31,694 nt of DNA, from positions 1-31,694 of the forward strand of contig CALEZT010000084.1 of NCBI GenBank assembly GCA_937927975.1, given 5' to 3'. The stretch is from an uncultured Phycisphaerales bacterium. GTDB taxonomy: Bacteria > Planctomycetota > Phycisphaerae > Sedimentisphaerales > Anaerobacaceae. How positions within the stretch are numbered: the stretch's first letter is position 1; each line of letters begins with the position of its first letter. Positions 17,506-26,027 of this stretch are shown piece by piece. The position numbers and the translations under genes were made by a program. Under the pieces are notes generated by a model that worked only from the letters and a program-made list of their open reading frames with translations, did no database searches and was not told where the DNA came from.

Positions 17506-18667
17506 ACAGGCGTTGCAGGTTGTCCTGGAATCCGCTCCGGCGATGGAGAGTGAACAGGTCGAGTTGGCAGACACGATCGGCCGGATCTTGGCGCAGGACG
17601 TCATATCAGATGTCGATATGCCGCCGTTCGACAAGGCGGCGATGGATGGTTATGCCTGCTGCCGGGCGGATCTGGGCCGGGAGCTGGCAATCGTGGAAAC
17701 GATCCCTGCCGGATGTACCCCAAAACAGCGGATCGGTACCGGCCAGTGCGCTCGCATCATGACCGGCGCCATGGTGCCCGAGGGGGCGGACTGCGTCATT
17801 ATGGTCGAGCAGACCGAGCAGCCGGCGGCGGACAGGGTTCGTTTCACCGGCAAACAGACTCGGGACAACATCTGTCCTCGCGGCGAAGACGTGGCGGCCG
17901 GCCAGACCCTCCTGCGTAGGGGCATCCGCATCAAGCCGCAGCATATTGCGATTGCGGCGGCCGCCGGCTGCACACGGCCCGAGATCTCCCGCCAGCCGCA
18001 GGTGGCAGTGATCTCCACGGGCGATGAGCTTATGCCTCCTGACAGAAGGCCCTGTGGCGCTCAAATCCGCAACAGCAACGGCGATCAATCCTGCGCCCAG
18101 ATCAGACAGGCAGGAGCGATAGCCCGCAGTTACGGGATCGTGGCCGATTGTCCAGATTCAATCGAGGCGGTCCTTCGCAGGGCCCTGGCTGAAAATGATC
18201 TCGTGTTGCTCTCCGGCGGCGTCTCGGCAGGCGACTATGATTATGTGCCGCAGATCATGAGGCGGATCGGCATCGATGTGCTCTTCGACAAGGTAGCCAT
18301 CAAACCTGGGAAACCGACCGTCTTTGGCCTGTGTGACGCAGCCTGTTGCTTCGGATTGCCTGGTAATCCCGTTTCGTGCTTCGTCGTGTTCGAGCTTCTG
18401 GTCAAGCCGTTCCTCTATCGAATGATGGGCCATGAGTACAGTCCGTCATGCGTATTACTGCCGCTGGCTTTCCCTGTAGAGCATGGTCAAATCAATCGAC
18501 AGAGCTGGATTCCTGTGGCGATCAGAGATGCGTCCCTGGTTGAGCCGATTGAATGCCATGGCGCAGCCCACATTGCCGCTTTGTCGACTGCCGATGGGCT
18601 GATCTCTATGGATGCGGGCGTGGCTCGGATTGACCAAGGCGTCCCTGTGGCAGTGCGACTGATATGA
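17489..18667 (+). CDS. moeA: MoeA, molybdopterin molybdenumtransferase
   Basis: The protein has 392 residues, close to the usual 400. ATG 17489 lies inside the end of mobBA. Motifs in order are MPPFDKAAMDGYA (about 48-60), GTGQCARIMTGAMVPEGAD, the MogA/MoeA nucleotide motif STGDEL (176) with QIRNSNG, LSGGVSAGDYDYV (241), KPGKPTVFG and GLPGNPVS (290). MoeA inserts molybdate into adenylylated molybdopterin made by MogA/MoaB, which is encoded at 31166 in this window. It is followed by moaA after 12 nt. Confidence 0.93.
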   Translation: MIRTLEQALQVVLESAPAMESEQVELADTIGRILAQDVISDVDMPPFDKAAMDGYACCRADLGRELAIVETIPAGCTPKQRIGTGQCARIMTGAMVPEGADCVIMVEQTEQPAADRVRFTGKQTRDNICPRGEDVAAGQTLLRRGIRIKPQHIAIAAAAGCTRPEISRQPQVAVISTGDELMPPDRRPCGAQIRNSNGDQSCAQIRQAGAIARSYGIVADCPDSIEAVLRRALAENDLVLLSGGVSAGDYDYVPQIMRRIGIDVLFDKVAIKPGKPTVFGLCDAACCFGLPGNPVSCFVVFELLVKPFLYRMMGHEYSPSCVLLPLAFPVEHGQINRQSWIPVAIRDASLVEPIECHGAAHIAALSTADGLISMDAGVARIDQGVPVAVRLI

Positions 18668-18679
18668 GGATGACGACCC

Positions 18680-19633
18680 ATGCGCGTGAATTGCCTTCGT
18701 ATCTCCGTGACGGACCGCTGCAATCAGCGATGTGTGTATTGCCGGCCTGACGGAGACTGTGATTTCATCGAGCGGGCGGAGATCCTTCGCTACGAGGAGA
18801 TCCAACGGATCGTCCGCTTGTTCGTCGAGTGCGGCATCGATCGCGTGCGATTGACCGGTGGCGAACCTCTGATTCGTCGGGATGTGGCCTCGCTCGTGGC
18901 CGCTCTGGCCGGGATCGAGGGGATCCACGAAGTGGCCATGACAACCAACGGCGTCCTGCTCGAACCCATGGCAGCCGACCTGAAGGCGGCGGGACTGGGT
19001 CGGGTGAATATCAGTCTGGATTCGCTTCAGATCCAAAGCTACCGCCGAATAACCGGCTCTGCGGATCTGCCGCAGGTGTTGCGCGGGGTTCACAAGGCAC
19101 TTGAGGTTGGCTTGCAGCCGGTCAAGATCAACGCGGTGATTCTCAAACACTTCAATGTCTCGCAGATCCTTGCCCTGGCCGCTCTGAGCATCGATCTGCC
19201 GGTGATCGTGCGCTTCATCGAGTACTGTCCGACGAGCCGGTACACGAAGCCGGCAGACGACTACGTGCCGTACGCCCGGATTCGCTCGATTATTGAGAAG
19301 AAGTTTGGCCGGCTTTTCGAGACCATTATTGTTCCCGGCAATGGTCCGGCCTCCTACTTCAAGATCAGTTATTCTGCTGGGGCCGTTGGTTTCATCGCGG
19401 GCCGAAGCACGTTCTTTTGTCCATCGTGCAGTCGGATTCGCCTGACCAGCGACGGCCAGATCAAGCCGTGCCTGTATTCGGCCTGCCAGCACGATCTCAA
19501 GACGCTCCTGAGGGCGGGGGCTTCCGATGAGCAGATACGAGAAGTCTTGCTCAGGATCGTCGCGCAGAAAGCCGGCATCAACAGGCTGAACTCGCTACCT
19601 GAGGATTTCTATATGCGCAGGATCGGAGGCTGA
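18680..19633 (+). CDS. moaA: MoaA, GTP 3',8-cyclase (radical SAM)
   Basis: The protein has 317 residues; GAGGA lies 9 nt before ATG 18680. The radical SAM cluster is Cys14-x3-Cys18-x2-Cys21 (CNQRCVYC), followed by LTGGEPL. The second 4Fe-4S cluster that binds GTP is Cys247, Cys250 and Cys264 (FFCPSCSRIRL, then KPCL). The protein ends in Gly-Gly (MRRIGG), the C-terminal tail needed for MoaA activity. With MoaC (30520) it makes cyclic pyranopterin monophosphate from GTP. Two fragments of further moaA copies lie at 22768-22833 and 30446-30514. The GGAGG in its last codons serves the MOSC gene. Confidence 0.93.
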   Translation: MRVNCLRISVTDRCNQRCVYCRPDGDCDFIERAEILRYEEIQRIVRLFVECGIDRVRLTGGEPLIRRDVASLVAALAGIEGIHEVAMTTNGVLLEPMAADLKAAGLGRVNISLDSLQIQSYRRITGSADLPQVLRGVHKALEVGLQPVKINAVILKHFNVSQILALAALSIDLPVIVRFIEYCPTSRYTKPADDYVPYARIRSIIEKKFGRLFETIIVPGNGPASYFKISYSAGAVGFIAGRSTFFCPSCSRIRLTSDGQIKPCLYSACQHDLKTLLRAGASDEQIREVLLRIVAQKAGINRLNSLPEDFYMRRIGG

Positions 19634-20242
19634 TATGGCACATGAATGCTCTGCAGAACCGCGAGTGGAGAACGCACGGATCGCAGGCACGATCAAAGCG
19701 ATCTCCATTTCCCAGCGTAAAGGCGTGCCCAAGACAAACGTCAGTCAGGCGGAGTTGCGACGCGACCATGGTCTCGTCGGAGATGCCCACGCAGGTCCCT
19801 GGCACAGACAGGTCAGCCTGTTGGCGGTCGAATCGATCGACAGGCTGCGGAACAACGGCACGGAGATCGGTCCGGGCAGTTTTGCCGAGAATATCACGAC
19901 GCAGGGATTGGACCTGACGGGCTTGCGCGTTGGCAGTAGGTTGCGAATCGGCGGCCGGCTTGAGCTTGAGGTGACGCAAATAGGCAAGCGATGTCACGGA
20001 CGATGCGCCATCTTTGAACAACTCGGCGACTGCGTGATGCCGCGAGAGGGCGTGTTTGCGCAGGTGCTCAATTCAGGCTGCATCCACGTAGGAGATACGG
20101 TAGAGGTGGCCGATGAATGGCGTACAGGGACCGATGAATGAGAAGGCCAGCGATCGAGAGGTGACTCCCACGGCGGGCATTCGCAGCCCACTGAAGAGTC
20201 CGGGGGACCGCAGAGAGCGAGTCCGAATCGAGAAGGAACTCG
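19569..20242 (+). repeat. Direct repeat DR2, upstream copy
   Basis: This segment spans the 3' end of moaA, all of the MOSC gene and the first 35 or so codons of a kinase gene. It matches 22768-23191, close to 85-90% identity by eye over the parts I compared, except for a 250-bp deletion in the downstream copy (equivalent to 19838-20087 here). The two copies bracket a hydrolase/propeller cargo pair. Confidence 0.9.
19635..20141 (+). CDS. MOSC-domain protein of the Moco operon
   Basis: The protein has 168 residues; GGAGG lies 5 nt before ATG 19635. It is a stand-alone MOSC domain with GTIKAISIS near the start, a GDAHAG segment, LLAVESID, GSFAENI and a GKRCHGRCAIFEQLGDC segment with candidate cysteines at 120 and 124. 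It ends in a short beta strand GDTVEVAD. MOSC domains handle sulfur or bind Moco, and a stand-alone form often sits beside moaA, moaC and mogA in anaerobes. Its exact job is unknown. This is the only intact copy; three degraded copies lie at 22834, 26028 and 30950. Its stop overlaps the start of a kinase-gene remnant. Confidence 0.85.
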   Translation: MAHECSAEPRVENARIAGTIKAISISQRKGVPKTNVSQAELRRDHGLVGDAHAGPWHRQVSLLAVESIDRLRNNGTEIGPGSFAENITTQGLDLTGLRVGSRLRIGGRLELEVTQIGKRCHGRCAIFEQLGDCVMPREGVFAQVLNSGCIHVGDTVEVADEWRTGTDE

Positions 20243-20250
20243 ACCTATGA
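20134..20250 (+). pseudogene. Truncated 5' end of the kinase-FGE gene
   Basis: This is a 38-codon frame starting MNEKASDREVTPTAG and stopping at 20248-20250. It matches the head of the kinase at 23083 (MNERASDRELTPTAE) and drifts into RRERVRIEKELDL where the intact gene has IGQFQIERELGHGG. The frame overlaps the MOSC stop, as the intact kinase overlapped MOSC before the duplication. It is a relic of the duplicated junction. Confidence 0.85.
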
Positions 20251-21260
20251 AGGGATTGCGACTACTTCGGATGACGTTTCTCGCGTCCTTGTCGGCGGCG
20301 GCTCTCGTGCTGGTTTTTGTGTCCGCCGGCTGCGCGCGAGAATCGCGTGTGGCGCGCGCCGGGGCTGAACCAGGAGCCACGGACCGAGAAAAGTGTTTCT
20401 TCACCCACCAGGGGCTGGAGTTGTTTTACGAAACGCAAGGCCAAGGACCGCCTTTGCTCCTGCTGAGCGGCGGTCCGGGTTACCCGCCCAACTGCTTCCA
20501 GGTGTTGCGTGCCCTTGCGCCTCACGTCCGGCTCATCTTCTTTCATCAACGTGGGACGGGCAAATCCGCCAGAGCCAGACCGGGCGGCTACACTATTGAG
20601 GCCAACATCCAAGACATCCAACAACTCCGCCGGCATCTGGGCCTGGAATCATCCATGGTCTTCGGCCATTCCTGGGGAGGGATGTTGGCTCAGGCCTACG
20701 CGGTGAAACATCCTGCGCGCGTCTCCAAGCTCATCCTCGCCAATACCTTTTCCTCGATCACTGACCTTAACGCCGTGCTGGCCCGAATGCGCCAGAGCGT
20801 TCCCGAAGCTACGCGGGCCATCTACGAACAATACGAACGCGAGGGCCTCTACCGGGGCCGCGACCGTTATCCAAAGCCCTACGAGGACGCCGTGCAGCAG
20901 GCCTACGATCCGGTGTTCTGCAGCATGCCACTGCCGGATTACTTCCTGGCCGAGGACGCCCAACTCTCCTGGGACGTCTATCGCGCCATGTGGGGCGAGG
21001 AAACGGAGTTCAGAGTCACCGGCGCGCTGGCGCGATTCGACGTCGAACGGCATCTCGGCAGGATTCGTTCGCCCACCCTAGTTATCGTGGGTGCTCGTGA
21101 CATGCCGATTATCGAGATGGCACGCCAAACCGCCCGCGCGATTCCCAATGCCCGGCTGGAGGTGTTCGAGCATTCCCGCCATTTCCCGTTCATCGAAGAG
21201 CCGGACAAGTTCTTGAACGTGCTGCGCGAGTTCGTGCGCGGCGCCGAGGGAAAGCAGTGA
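20247..21260 (+). CDS. Alpha/beta hydrolase, proline iminopeptidase-like (S33), lipoprotein
   Basis: The protein has 337 residues; AAGGA lies 9 nt before ATG 20247, inside the end of the kinase relic. The signal peptide ends in a good lipobox (VSAGC), so the enzyme is expected to be lipid-anchored outside the cytoplasm. It shows SGGPGYPPNC (oxyanion region), the nucleophile elbow GHSWGG with Ser142, Asp in VGARDMP and His in EHSRHFPF. It is the same kind of enzyme as 14093-15040 but clearly diverged. It is the first gene of the second cargo, between the DR2 copies. Substrate is unknown. Confidence 0.85.
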   Translation: MKGLRLLRMTFLASLSAAALVLVFVSAGCARESRVARAGAEPGATDREKCFFTHQGLELFYETQGQGPPLLLLSGGPGYPPNCFQVLRALAPHVRLIFFHQRGTGKSARARPGGYTIEANIQDIQQLRRHLGLESSMVFGHSWGGMLAQAYAVKHPARVSKLILANTFSSITDLNAVLARMRQSVPEATRAIYEQYEREGLYRGRDRYPKPYEDAVQQAYDPVFCSMPLPDYFLAEDAQLSWDVYRAMWGEETEFRVTGALARFDVERHLGRIRSPTLVIVGARDMPIIEMARQTARAIPNARLEVFEHSRHFPFIEEPDKFLNVLREFVRGAEGKQ

Positions 21261-21291
21261 TCGGAACCACCCCAAACAGAAAGGTCTGGCC

Positions 21292-22788
21292 ATGAAACGC
21301 CTGTTGCTTCTGAGCATTCTCGTAACGGTTCAGTCACTCGTCGCCGCTCCGCCGCAGTGGCCGCAGTTCCGCGGGCCAAACGGCTCCGGTGTTGCTGAAG
21401 ACGCGCGCCCGCCAATCCACTTCGGGCCGACCACGAACCTGCTTTGGAAAACCGCGCTCCCGTCCGGCCACTCCTCGCCGTGCGTTTGGGGCGACCGCAT
21501 CTTCCTCACCGCCTTCGACCGCGACGCCAAGAAGTTGGAAACGCTCTGCCTCGACCGCCCCACCGGCAAAGTCCTGTGGCGTCAGGCCGCGCCCGCCGAA
21601 AAGATCGAAAAGGTCAACCGGATCAACAACCCCGCCGCCAGCACGCCGGCGACCGACGGCCAAACCGTTTTCGTTTACTTCGGTTCGTTCGGTCTCCTCG
21701 CTTACGACGTCGACGGCGGCGTGCGTTGGCAAAAGCCGTTGCCGGTCGCCAAGACCCGCTTTGGTCATGGCACAGGCACTTCGCCCATCCTCGCGGGCGA
21801 CCGCCTCATCCTCGACGTGCACCTCGACAAGGAGTCGCACCTGCTGGCGGTCAACTGTCGCGACGGCGAGACCCTGTGGAAGGCGGCTGAACCGCTGTTC
21901 AACGACGGTTGGTCCACGCCGTTGGCTTGGAGCGAGGCCGACGCCGAGTTGGTCGGCGTCCTGAACGCCGGCAAGTTCACCGCGTACGACCTGTGGACCG
22001 GCGTTGAACGCTGGTGGGTCCATCGTCTGCCGAATCAGATTTGCGCCACGCCGGTCGTGAGCGACGGGGTCATCTACCTCACCGGCACCGGCGTCTTCGG
22101 CGAGCGGCACGAACTCATTCCCCCGCCGGCCTTCGACGAGGCGATTGCCCGCTATGACATCAACAAGGACGGACGCATCAGCACCGATGAAATCCCGGAG
22201 GATCTACTGCTCGTGAATCGCCAAGGCAGCCAGGGCGAGGGCAACATGGGCTTGCGCGAGTCGCTGCTCGCCGGGGCCAAGAGCAAGAGCTACAACCGCC
22301 AGGAATGGGAAAAGGATTTGCGGGAATACGATGAGTTTGTCCGCGGCGACCTGATGAAGTCGATTATGTGCGCCGTGCGAACCGGCGGGACAAGAGATGT
22401 GACCGAGTCCCACCGCGTGTGGTCCGAACCCAAGGGCGTGCCCGAAGTGCCCTCGCCGCTTCTCTATCGTGGCCGACTCTACGGCGTCAAGAACGGCGGC
22501 GTGTTCCTATGCCGTGACGCGGCCAACGGGCAGTTGCTCTTTGAAGGACGACTCGGCGCGTCCGGCGGTTACTTCGCGTCACCCGTGGCCGCCGACGGCC
22601 GCATCTATACCGCCTCGGACCGCGGCGTCATCACGGTCGTCGCCGCGACGGACCAACTCCACGTGCTCGCGCAGATGGACCTTGAGGAAGCCATCATGGC
22701 CACGCCGGCGCCGGTGGAGGACAGGCTCTACGTTCGCGGTGCCGGTCATCTGTGGGCGTTCGGCGCCAAGCCGGCATCAACAGACTGA
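21292..22788 (+). CDS. Secreted PQQ-like beta-propeller protein with EF-hand
   Basis: The protein has 498 residues; AAAGG lies 8 nt before ATG 21292. An N-terminal signal peptide ends near SLVAAPP. The start WPQFRGPNGSG, then LLWKTALPSGHSSP, is typical of secreted propeller proteins common in Planctomycetota and Verrucomicrobiota. Blade motifs recur (TGKVLWRQ, DGETLWKA, GVERWWVH). A calcium-binding EF-hand loop DINKDGRISTDE interrupts the propeller near residue 288. The last codons, after WAFGAK, are read out of frame from a duplicated moaA tail, so the native C-terminus was probably lost at the DR2 junction. It is a likely binding or scaffold protein rather than a known enzyme. Confidence 0.82.
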   Translation: MKRLLLLSILVTVQSLVAAPPQWPQFRGPNGSGVAEDARPPIHFGPTTNLLWKTALPSGHSSPCVWGDRIFLTAFDRDAKKLETLCLDRPTGKVLWRQAAPAEKIEKVNRINNPAASTPATDGQTVFVYFGSFGLLAYDVDGGVRWQKPLPVAKTRFGHGTGTSPILAGDRLILDVHLDKESHLLAVNCRDGETLWKAAEPLFNDGWSTPLAWSEADAELVGVLNAGKFTAYDLWTGVERWWVHRLPNQICATPVVSDGVIYLTGTGVFGERHELIPPPAFDEAIARYDINKDGRISTDEIPEDLLLVNRQGSQGEGNMGLRESLLAGAKSKSYNRQEWEKDLREYDEFVRGDLMKSIMCAVRTGGTRDVTESHRVWSEPKGVPEVPSPLLYRGRLYGVKNGGVFLCRDAANGQLLFEGRLGASGGYFASPVAADGRIYTASDRGVITVVAATDQLHVLAQMDLEEAIMATPAPVEDRLYVRGAGHLWAFGAKPASTD

Positions 22789-22833
22789 ACTCGTTCGTCG
22801 AGGACTTGTGTATGCGCAGAATCCGAGGCTGAA
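22768..22833 (+). pseudogene. Duplicated moaA 3' tail
   Basis: In the moaA frame this reads AGINRLNSFVEDLCMRRIRG and then stops, against AGINRLNSLPEDFYMRRIGG in the intact gene. The terminal Gly-Gly has become Arg-Gly. The 5' edge is fused to the end of the propeller gene. Confidence 0.85.
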
Positions 22834-23052
22834 ATGACGCATGACTGCTCTACAGAACGACGAGCGAAGATCGCAAAGATCGCAGGGACGATCAAGGCGA
22901 TCTCCATTTCCATGCGCAAAGGCGTGCCCAAGACGAATGTCACTCGGGCGGAACTGCGACGCGATCATGGCGTCGTCGGTGATGCCCACGCGGGGCCCTG
23001 GCACAGACAGGTTAGGCTATTGGCGGTCGAATCGATGTGGGAGATACTGTAG
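22834..23052 (+). pseudogene. Truncated MOSC gene (N-terminal half)
   Basis: The 72-codon frame is close to the intact MOSC through LLAVES (about residue 67), then frameshifted by the 250-bp deletion and stopped after MWEIL. It lacks the GKRCHGRC region. In the original frame the C-terminal MOSC codons continue after the deletion and run into the kinase start. It could still be translated but cannot form the full domain. Confidence 0.85.
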
Positions 23053-23082
23053 AGGTGGCCGATGAATGGCGTACAAGGACCG

Positions 23083-26022
23083 ATGAATGAGAGGGCCAGC
23101 GATCGAGAGCTGACTCCCACGGCGGAGATTCGCAGCCCACTCAAGAGTCCGGGGGACCGGATTGGGCAGTTCCAGATCGAGCGCGAGCTCGGCCATGGCG
23201 GGGCAGGCATTGTGTACTTGGCCCGCGACACCAAGCTGGATCGCCTTGTAGCTATCAAGAGCCTGCCGCCTCAGGCAGCCAACGACATGACGACGCAGTT
23301 GCGATTCCAGCGCGAGGCCAAGGCGCTGGCCTCGTTGAACCACCCGAACATCGCCATCATCCACGAAGAACTTGAAGAAGCCGACGGGCTAGCATATCTC
23401 GTGTTGGAGTACGTCCCCGGCGACACCCTGGGTCAACGGATCACACAGGGGCCGATGACGACGAAGGATGCGCTGAAGATCGCGTTGGAGATCGGCGAGG
23501 TCATGGCGACCGCCCATGCCAAGGGGATAGTCCACCGCGATTTGAAACCCGACAACATCAAGATCACGCCGGAGGGAAGGACCAAGATCCTGGACTTTGG
23601 TATCGCCAAGATGGTCCGCGCAGGCGGCTCGGCCGCCGCGACCCTGACGGAGCTAGGCTATATCATAGGCACTCCGGGCTACATGAGTCCCGAGCAGGTC
23701 CGAGGTGAACCTGCCGATCCACGCACGGATATCTGGTCTTTCGGTTGCGTCTTGTACGAAATGCTCACCGGCAGATGCGCCTATCCCGGGGAAACCGCCT
23801 CTGAGGCGCTGGCCTCCATTCTGAAGACTGAGCCGGATTGGGGGGCGCTCCCGCATGAGGCTGCCTGCGTGCGCGGCGTGCTCACCAAGTGCCTGCAGAA
23901 GGACCCGGAACACCGTTATCCCTCCGCCATGGAACTCTGCCGGGATTTGCAGAGGTGTCGGGACGCACTGCCGGGCGCCGCTCCAAAGGCGTTCGACCTC
24001 AAAGCGATTCTCCGTCTCCTGAGAAGACCACGCATAGCGGCCGGTATGGCGTTGGTTCTATTGCTGGTAGCGGCAGGGGCGGGACGTGTCGTCACCCGCG
24101 GTCTCAAGGCCGATTGGGCCAGACGCGAGGCGCTGCCCCGGATTACGCAACTGATCGAGCAGAAGCAATACCGACAGGCGTTCCTCCTCGCTGGGCAAGC
24201 CCATCGCTTCATCCCCCAAGACCCGGTGCTCCAAGCTCTGTGGCCCGACATGTCGCGTGAGATCTCCATTATCACGGAACCGCCTGGGGCGCGTATCTAC
24301 TACAGGGACTATGCAGACTTCGATGGCCACAACGAATACGTGGGCAAGTCACCTCTCGAAAAGGTCAGGCACCCCCTGGGGATCTTCCGCTGGGAGGCCC
24401 GGAAGGGAGGATTCGAGACGCAGGCATGCACGGCTGGCGTGTATCCGAGCTACAATACCGCCCTGACGATTCTGCTGAGCCCGGTGGGGAACAATCCGGG
24501 CATGGTGGTGGTGCCGGTTGACGGCAAGGAGCCTTTCTGGGTAGATGCCTACGAGGTCAGCAACGAACAGTTTCAAGCCTTTGTGGATGGCGACGGCTAC
24601 ACACGACGGGAGTTGTGGCAGCATTCGTTCGTGGACGACGTCGGCCGCGAGGTGCCGTGGGAGGACGCGGTGCGTCGTTTCGTGGATAAGACCGGCCGGC
24701 CTGGACCCGGGACATGGGAATGGGGGACGTATCCAAACGACCAAGGCAAATATCCCGTTGGCGGCGTGAGCTGGTACGAAGCCGCCGCTTATGCGGAGTT
24801 CGTGGGCAAAGACTTGTGTGCGGTCAGCGTCTGGGAAAACGCGGCAGGGGTCGGCCTGGGCACCGTGCTCGCTGATCGCAGCAATTTCGCGGGCGCCCCG
24901 GCACCCGTCGGACATTACAAGGTCGTCGGCCCCTTCGGCTTGTACGACGCGGCCGGAAACGCCAAGGAATGGTGCTTCAACGCCATCGACGACCGCGGCA
25001 GCCAGCGGTACATCCTCGGCGGCTCCTGGGCGGACCGCCCGTATATGTTTGTGTCGCGCCGAGACGCGCGCCCGCCGATGAATCGCGACCCTACCAACGG
25101 CTTTCGTTGCGCCAAGTACGGCGGCGGCATCGAAGTCTTGGCCGAAGCGCGACCTGTCGAACTGCCGACCCTCCAGGAGGCAAAGATCGTCGCGCCGTTG
25201 TCGCAGGAGGAGCTCCAGATTTACAGGAGAACGCTTTACGGGTACAATCCCTCCGGCTTGGAGGACTCTTCGTTCGTCGTGGATGACAGCTCTCGGCATT
25301 GGCGTAAGGAGAAGATCGAGTTCGATGCCGCCTACGGCGGGGAACGTGTCAGGGCCTATCTGTTTGTCCCCAAGAGCGGCTCCCCGCCCTATCAGCCTGT
25401 CGTGTTCGCCCCGGGAACGGGCGCGCAGGACGCAGACACCAGTGAGAAACTGGCAGACATGGAACTGGTCGAGCTTCTGGTCAAGAGCGGCCGCGCCGTT
25501 CTGTATCCGGTGTACAAGACAACCTACGAGCGCAAAGCACCGCCTGGGGCAGGCGGTCTCGAACGAATGCAGTGGTTCCTGAAGGATAGCCGCAAGTCCG
25601 TCGACTACCTGGAGGACCGGGCCAAGAAACGGGGCGACCTTGTCATGGACAAGCTGACCTACTGCGGCCAGAGCCTCGGTGTCATCTTTGGGCCGCTCAC
25701 ACTCGCGGTGGAAACTCGGTTCAGGTATGCGATCCTGGTAACCGGGGGTTTCTACTATTCCTACGACTGGGACCCCGCCATGGACCCCGCCCGCTTCGCC
25801 CCGCTCGTCAGGATCCCGGTGCTCATGCTCAACGGCCGGTGGGATTCCATCTTCCCGATCAAGACCAGTGTGGAGCCAATGTTTGAGCATCTGGGAACAC
25901 CCGCCGCCGACAAGAGTCTCAGACTCTACGATGGCGGCCACGATGCCTACGGCTTGTTCTTCTGGCAAATCCAGACCGACATGCGCGAGTGGCTCGACAA
26001 GTACCTCGGTCCGGTGGAGTGA
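23083..26022 (+). CDS. Ser/Thr kinase-PEGA-FGE/SUMF1-alpha/beta hydrolase fusion
   Basis: The protein has 979 residues from ATG 23083, the start shared with the relic at 20134; ATG 23062 is an alternative. The cytoplasmic kinase domain (about 28-300) has GHGGAG, VAIKSLP, HRDLKPDN, DFGIAK and SPEQ, all catalytic motifs present. A membrane helix lies near 318-338. Outside the cytoplasm come a PEGA-like domain (TEPPGARIYY, about 393-450), an FGE/SUMF1 domain (about 470-690: YPVGGVSWYEA, GLYDAAGNAKEW, NGFRCAKY) and a C-terminal hydrolase (about 710-979) with elbow GQSLG and His in DGGHDAYG. Such sensor-effector fusions occur in bacteria rich in eukaryote-like kinases. Its signal and any role in the Mo operon are unknown. 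It originally followed the MOSC gene directly. Confidence 0.87.
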   Translation: MNERASDRELTPTAEIRSPLKSPGDRIGQFQIERELGHGGAGIVYLARDTKLDRLVAIKSLPPQAANDMTTQLRFQREAKALASLNHPNIAIIHEELEEADGLAYLVLEYVPGDTLGQRITQGPMTTKDALKIALEIGEVMATAHAKGIVHRDLKPDNIKITPEGRTKILDFGIAKMVRAGGSAAATLTELGYIIGTPGYMSPEQVRGEPADPRTDIWSFGCVLYEMLTGRCAYPGETASEALASILKTEPDWGALPHEAACVRGVLTKCLQKDPEHRYPSAMELCRDLQRCRDALPGAAPKAFDLKAILRLLRRPRIAAGMALVLLLVAAGAGRVVTRGLKADWARREALPRITQLIEQKQYRQAFLLAGQAHRFIPQDPVLQALWPDMSREISIITEPPGARIYYRDYADFDGHNEYVGKSPLEKVRHPLGIFRWEARKGGFETQACTAGVYPSYNTALTILLSPVGNNPGMVVVPVDGKEPFWVDAYEVSNEQFQAFVDGDGYTRRELWQHSFVDDVGREVPWEDAVRRFVDKTGRPGPGTWEWGTYPNDQGKYPVGGVSWYEAAAYAEFVGKDLCAVSVWENAAGVGLGTVLADRSNFAGAPAPVGHYKVVGPFGLYDAAGNAKEWCFNAIDDRGSQRYILGGSWADRPYMFVSRRDARPPMNRDPTNGFRCAKYGGGIEVLAEARPVELPTLQEAKIVAPLSQEELQIYRRTLYGYNPSGLEDSSFVVDDSSRHWRKEKIEFDAAYGGERVRAYLFVPKSGSPPYQPVVFAPGTGAQDADTSEKLADMELVELLVKSGRAVLYPVYKTTYERKAPPGAGGLERMQWFLKDSRKSVDYLEDRAKKRGDLVMDKLTYCGQSLGVIFGPLTLAVETRFRYAILVTGGFYYSYDWDPAMDPARFAPLVRIPVLMLNGRWDSIFPIKTSVEPMFEHLGTPAADKSLRLYDGGHDAYGLFFWQIQTDMREWLDKYLGPVE

Positions 26023-26027
26023 AAAAT

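Larger units (their letters stand above)
22768..23191 (+). repeat. Direct repeat DR2, downstream copy
   Basis: This is the partner of 19569-20242. The offset is 3199 up to 23036 and 2949 after it, giving a clean 250-bp deletion inside the MOSC part. It contains a moaA tail, a truncated MOSC gene and the start of the intact kinase gene. Confidence 0.9.
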
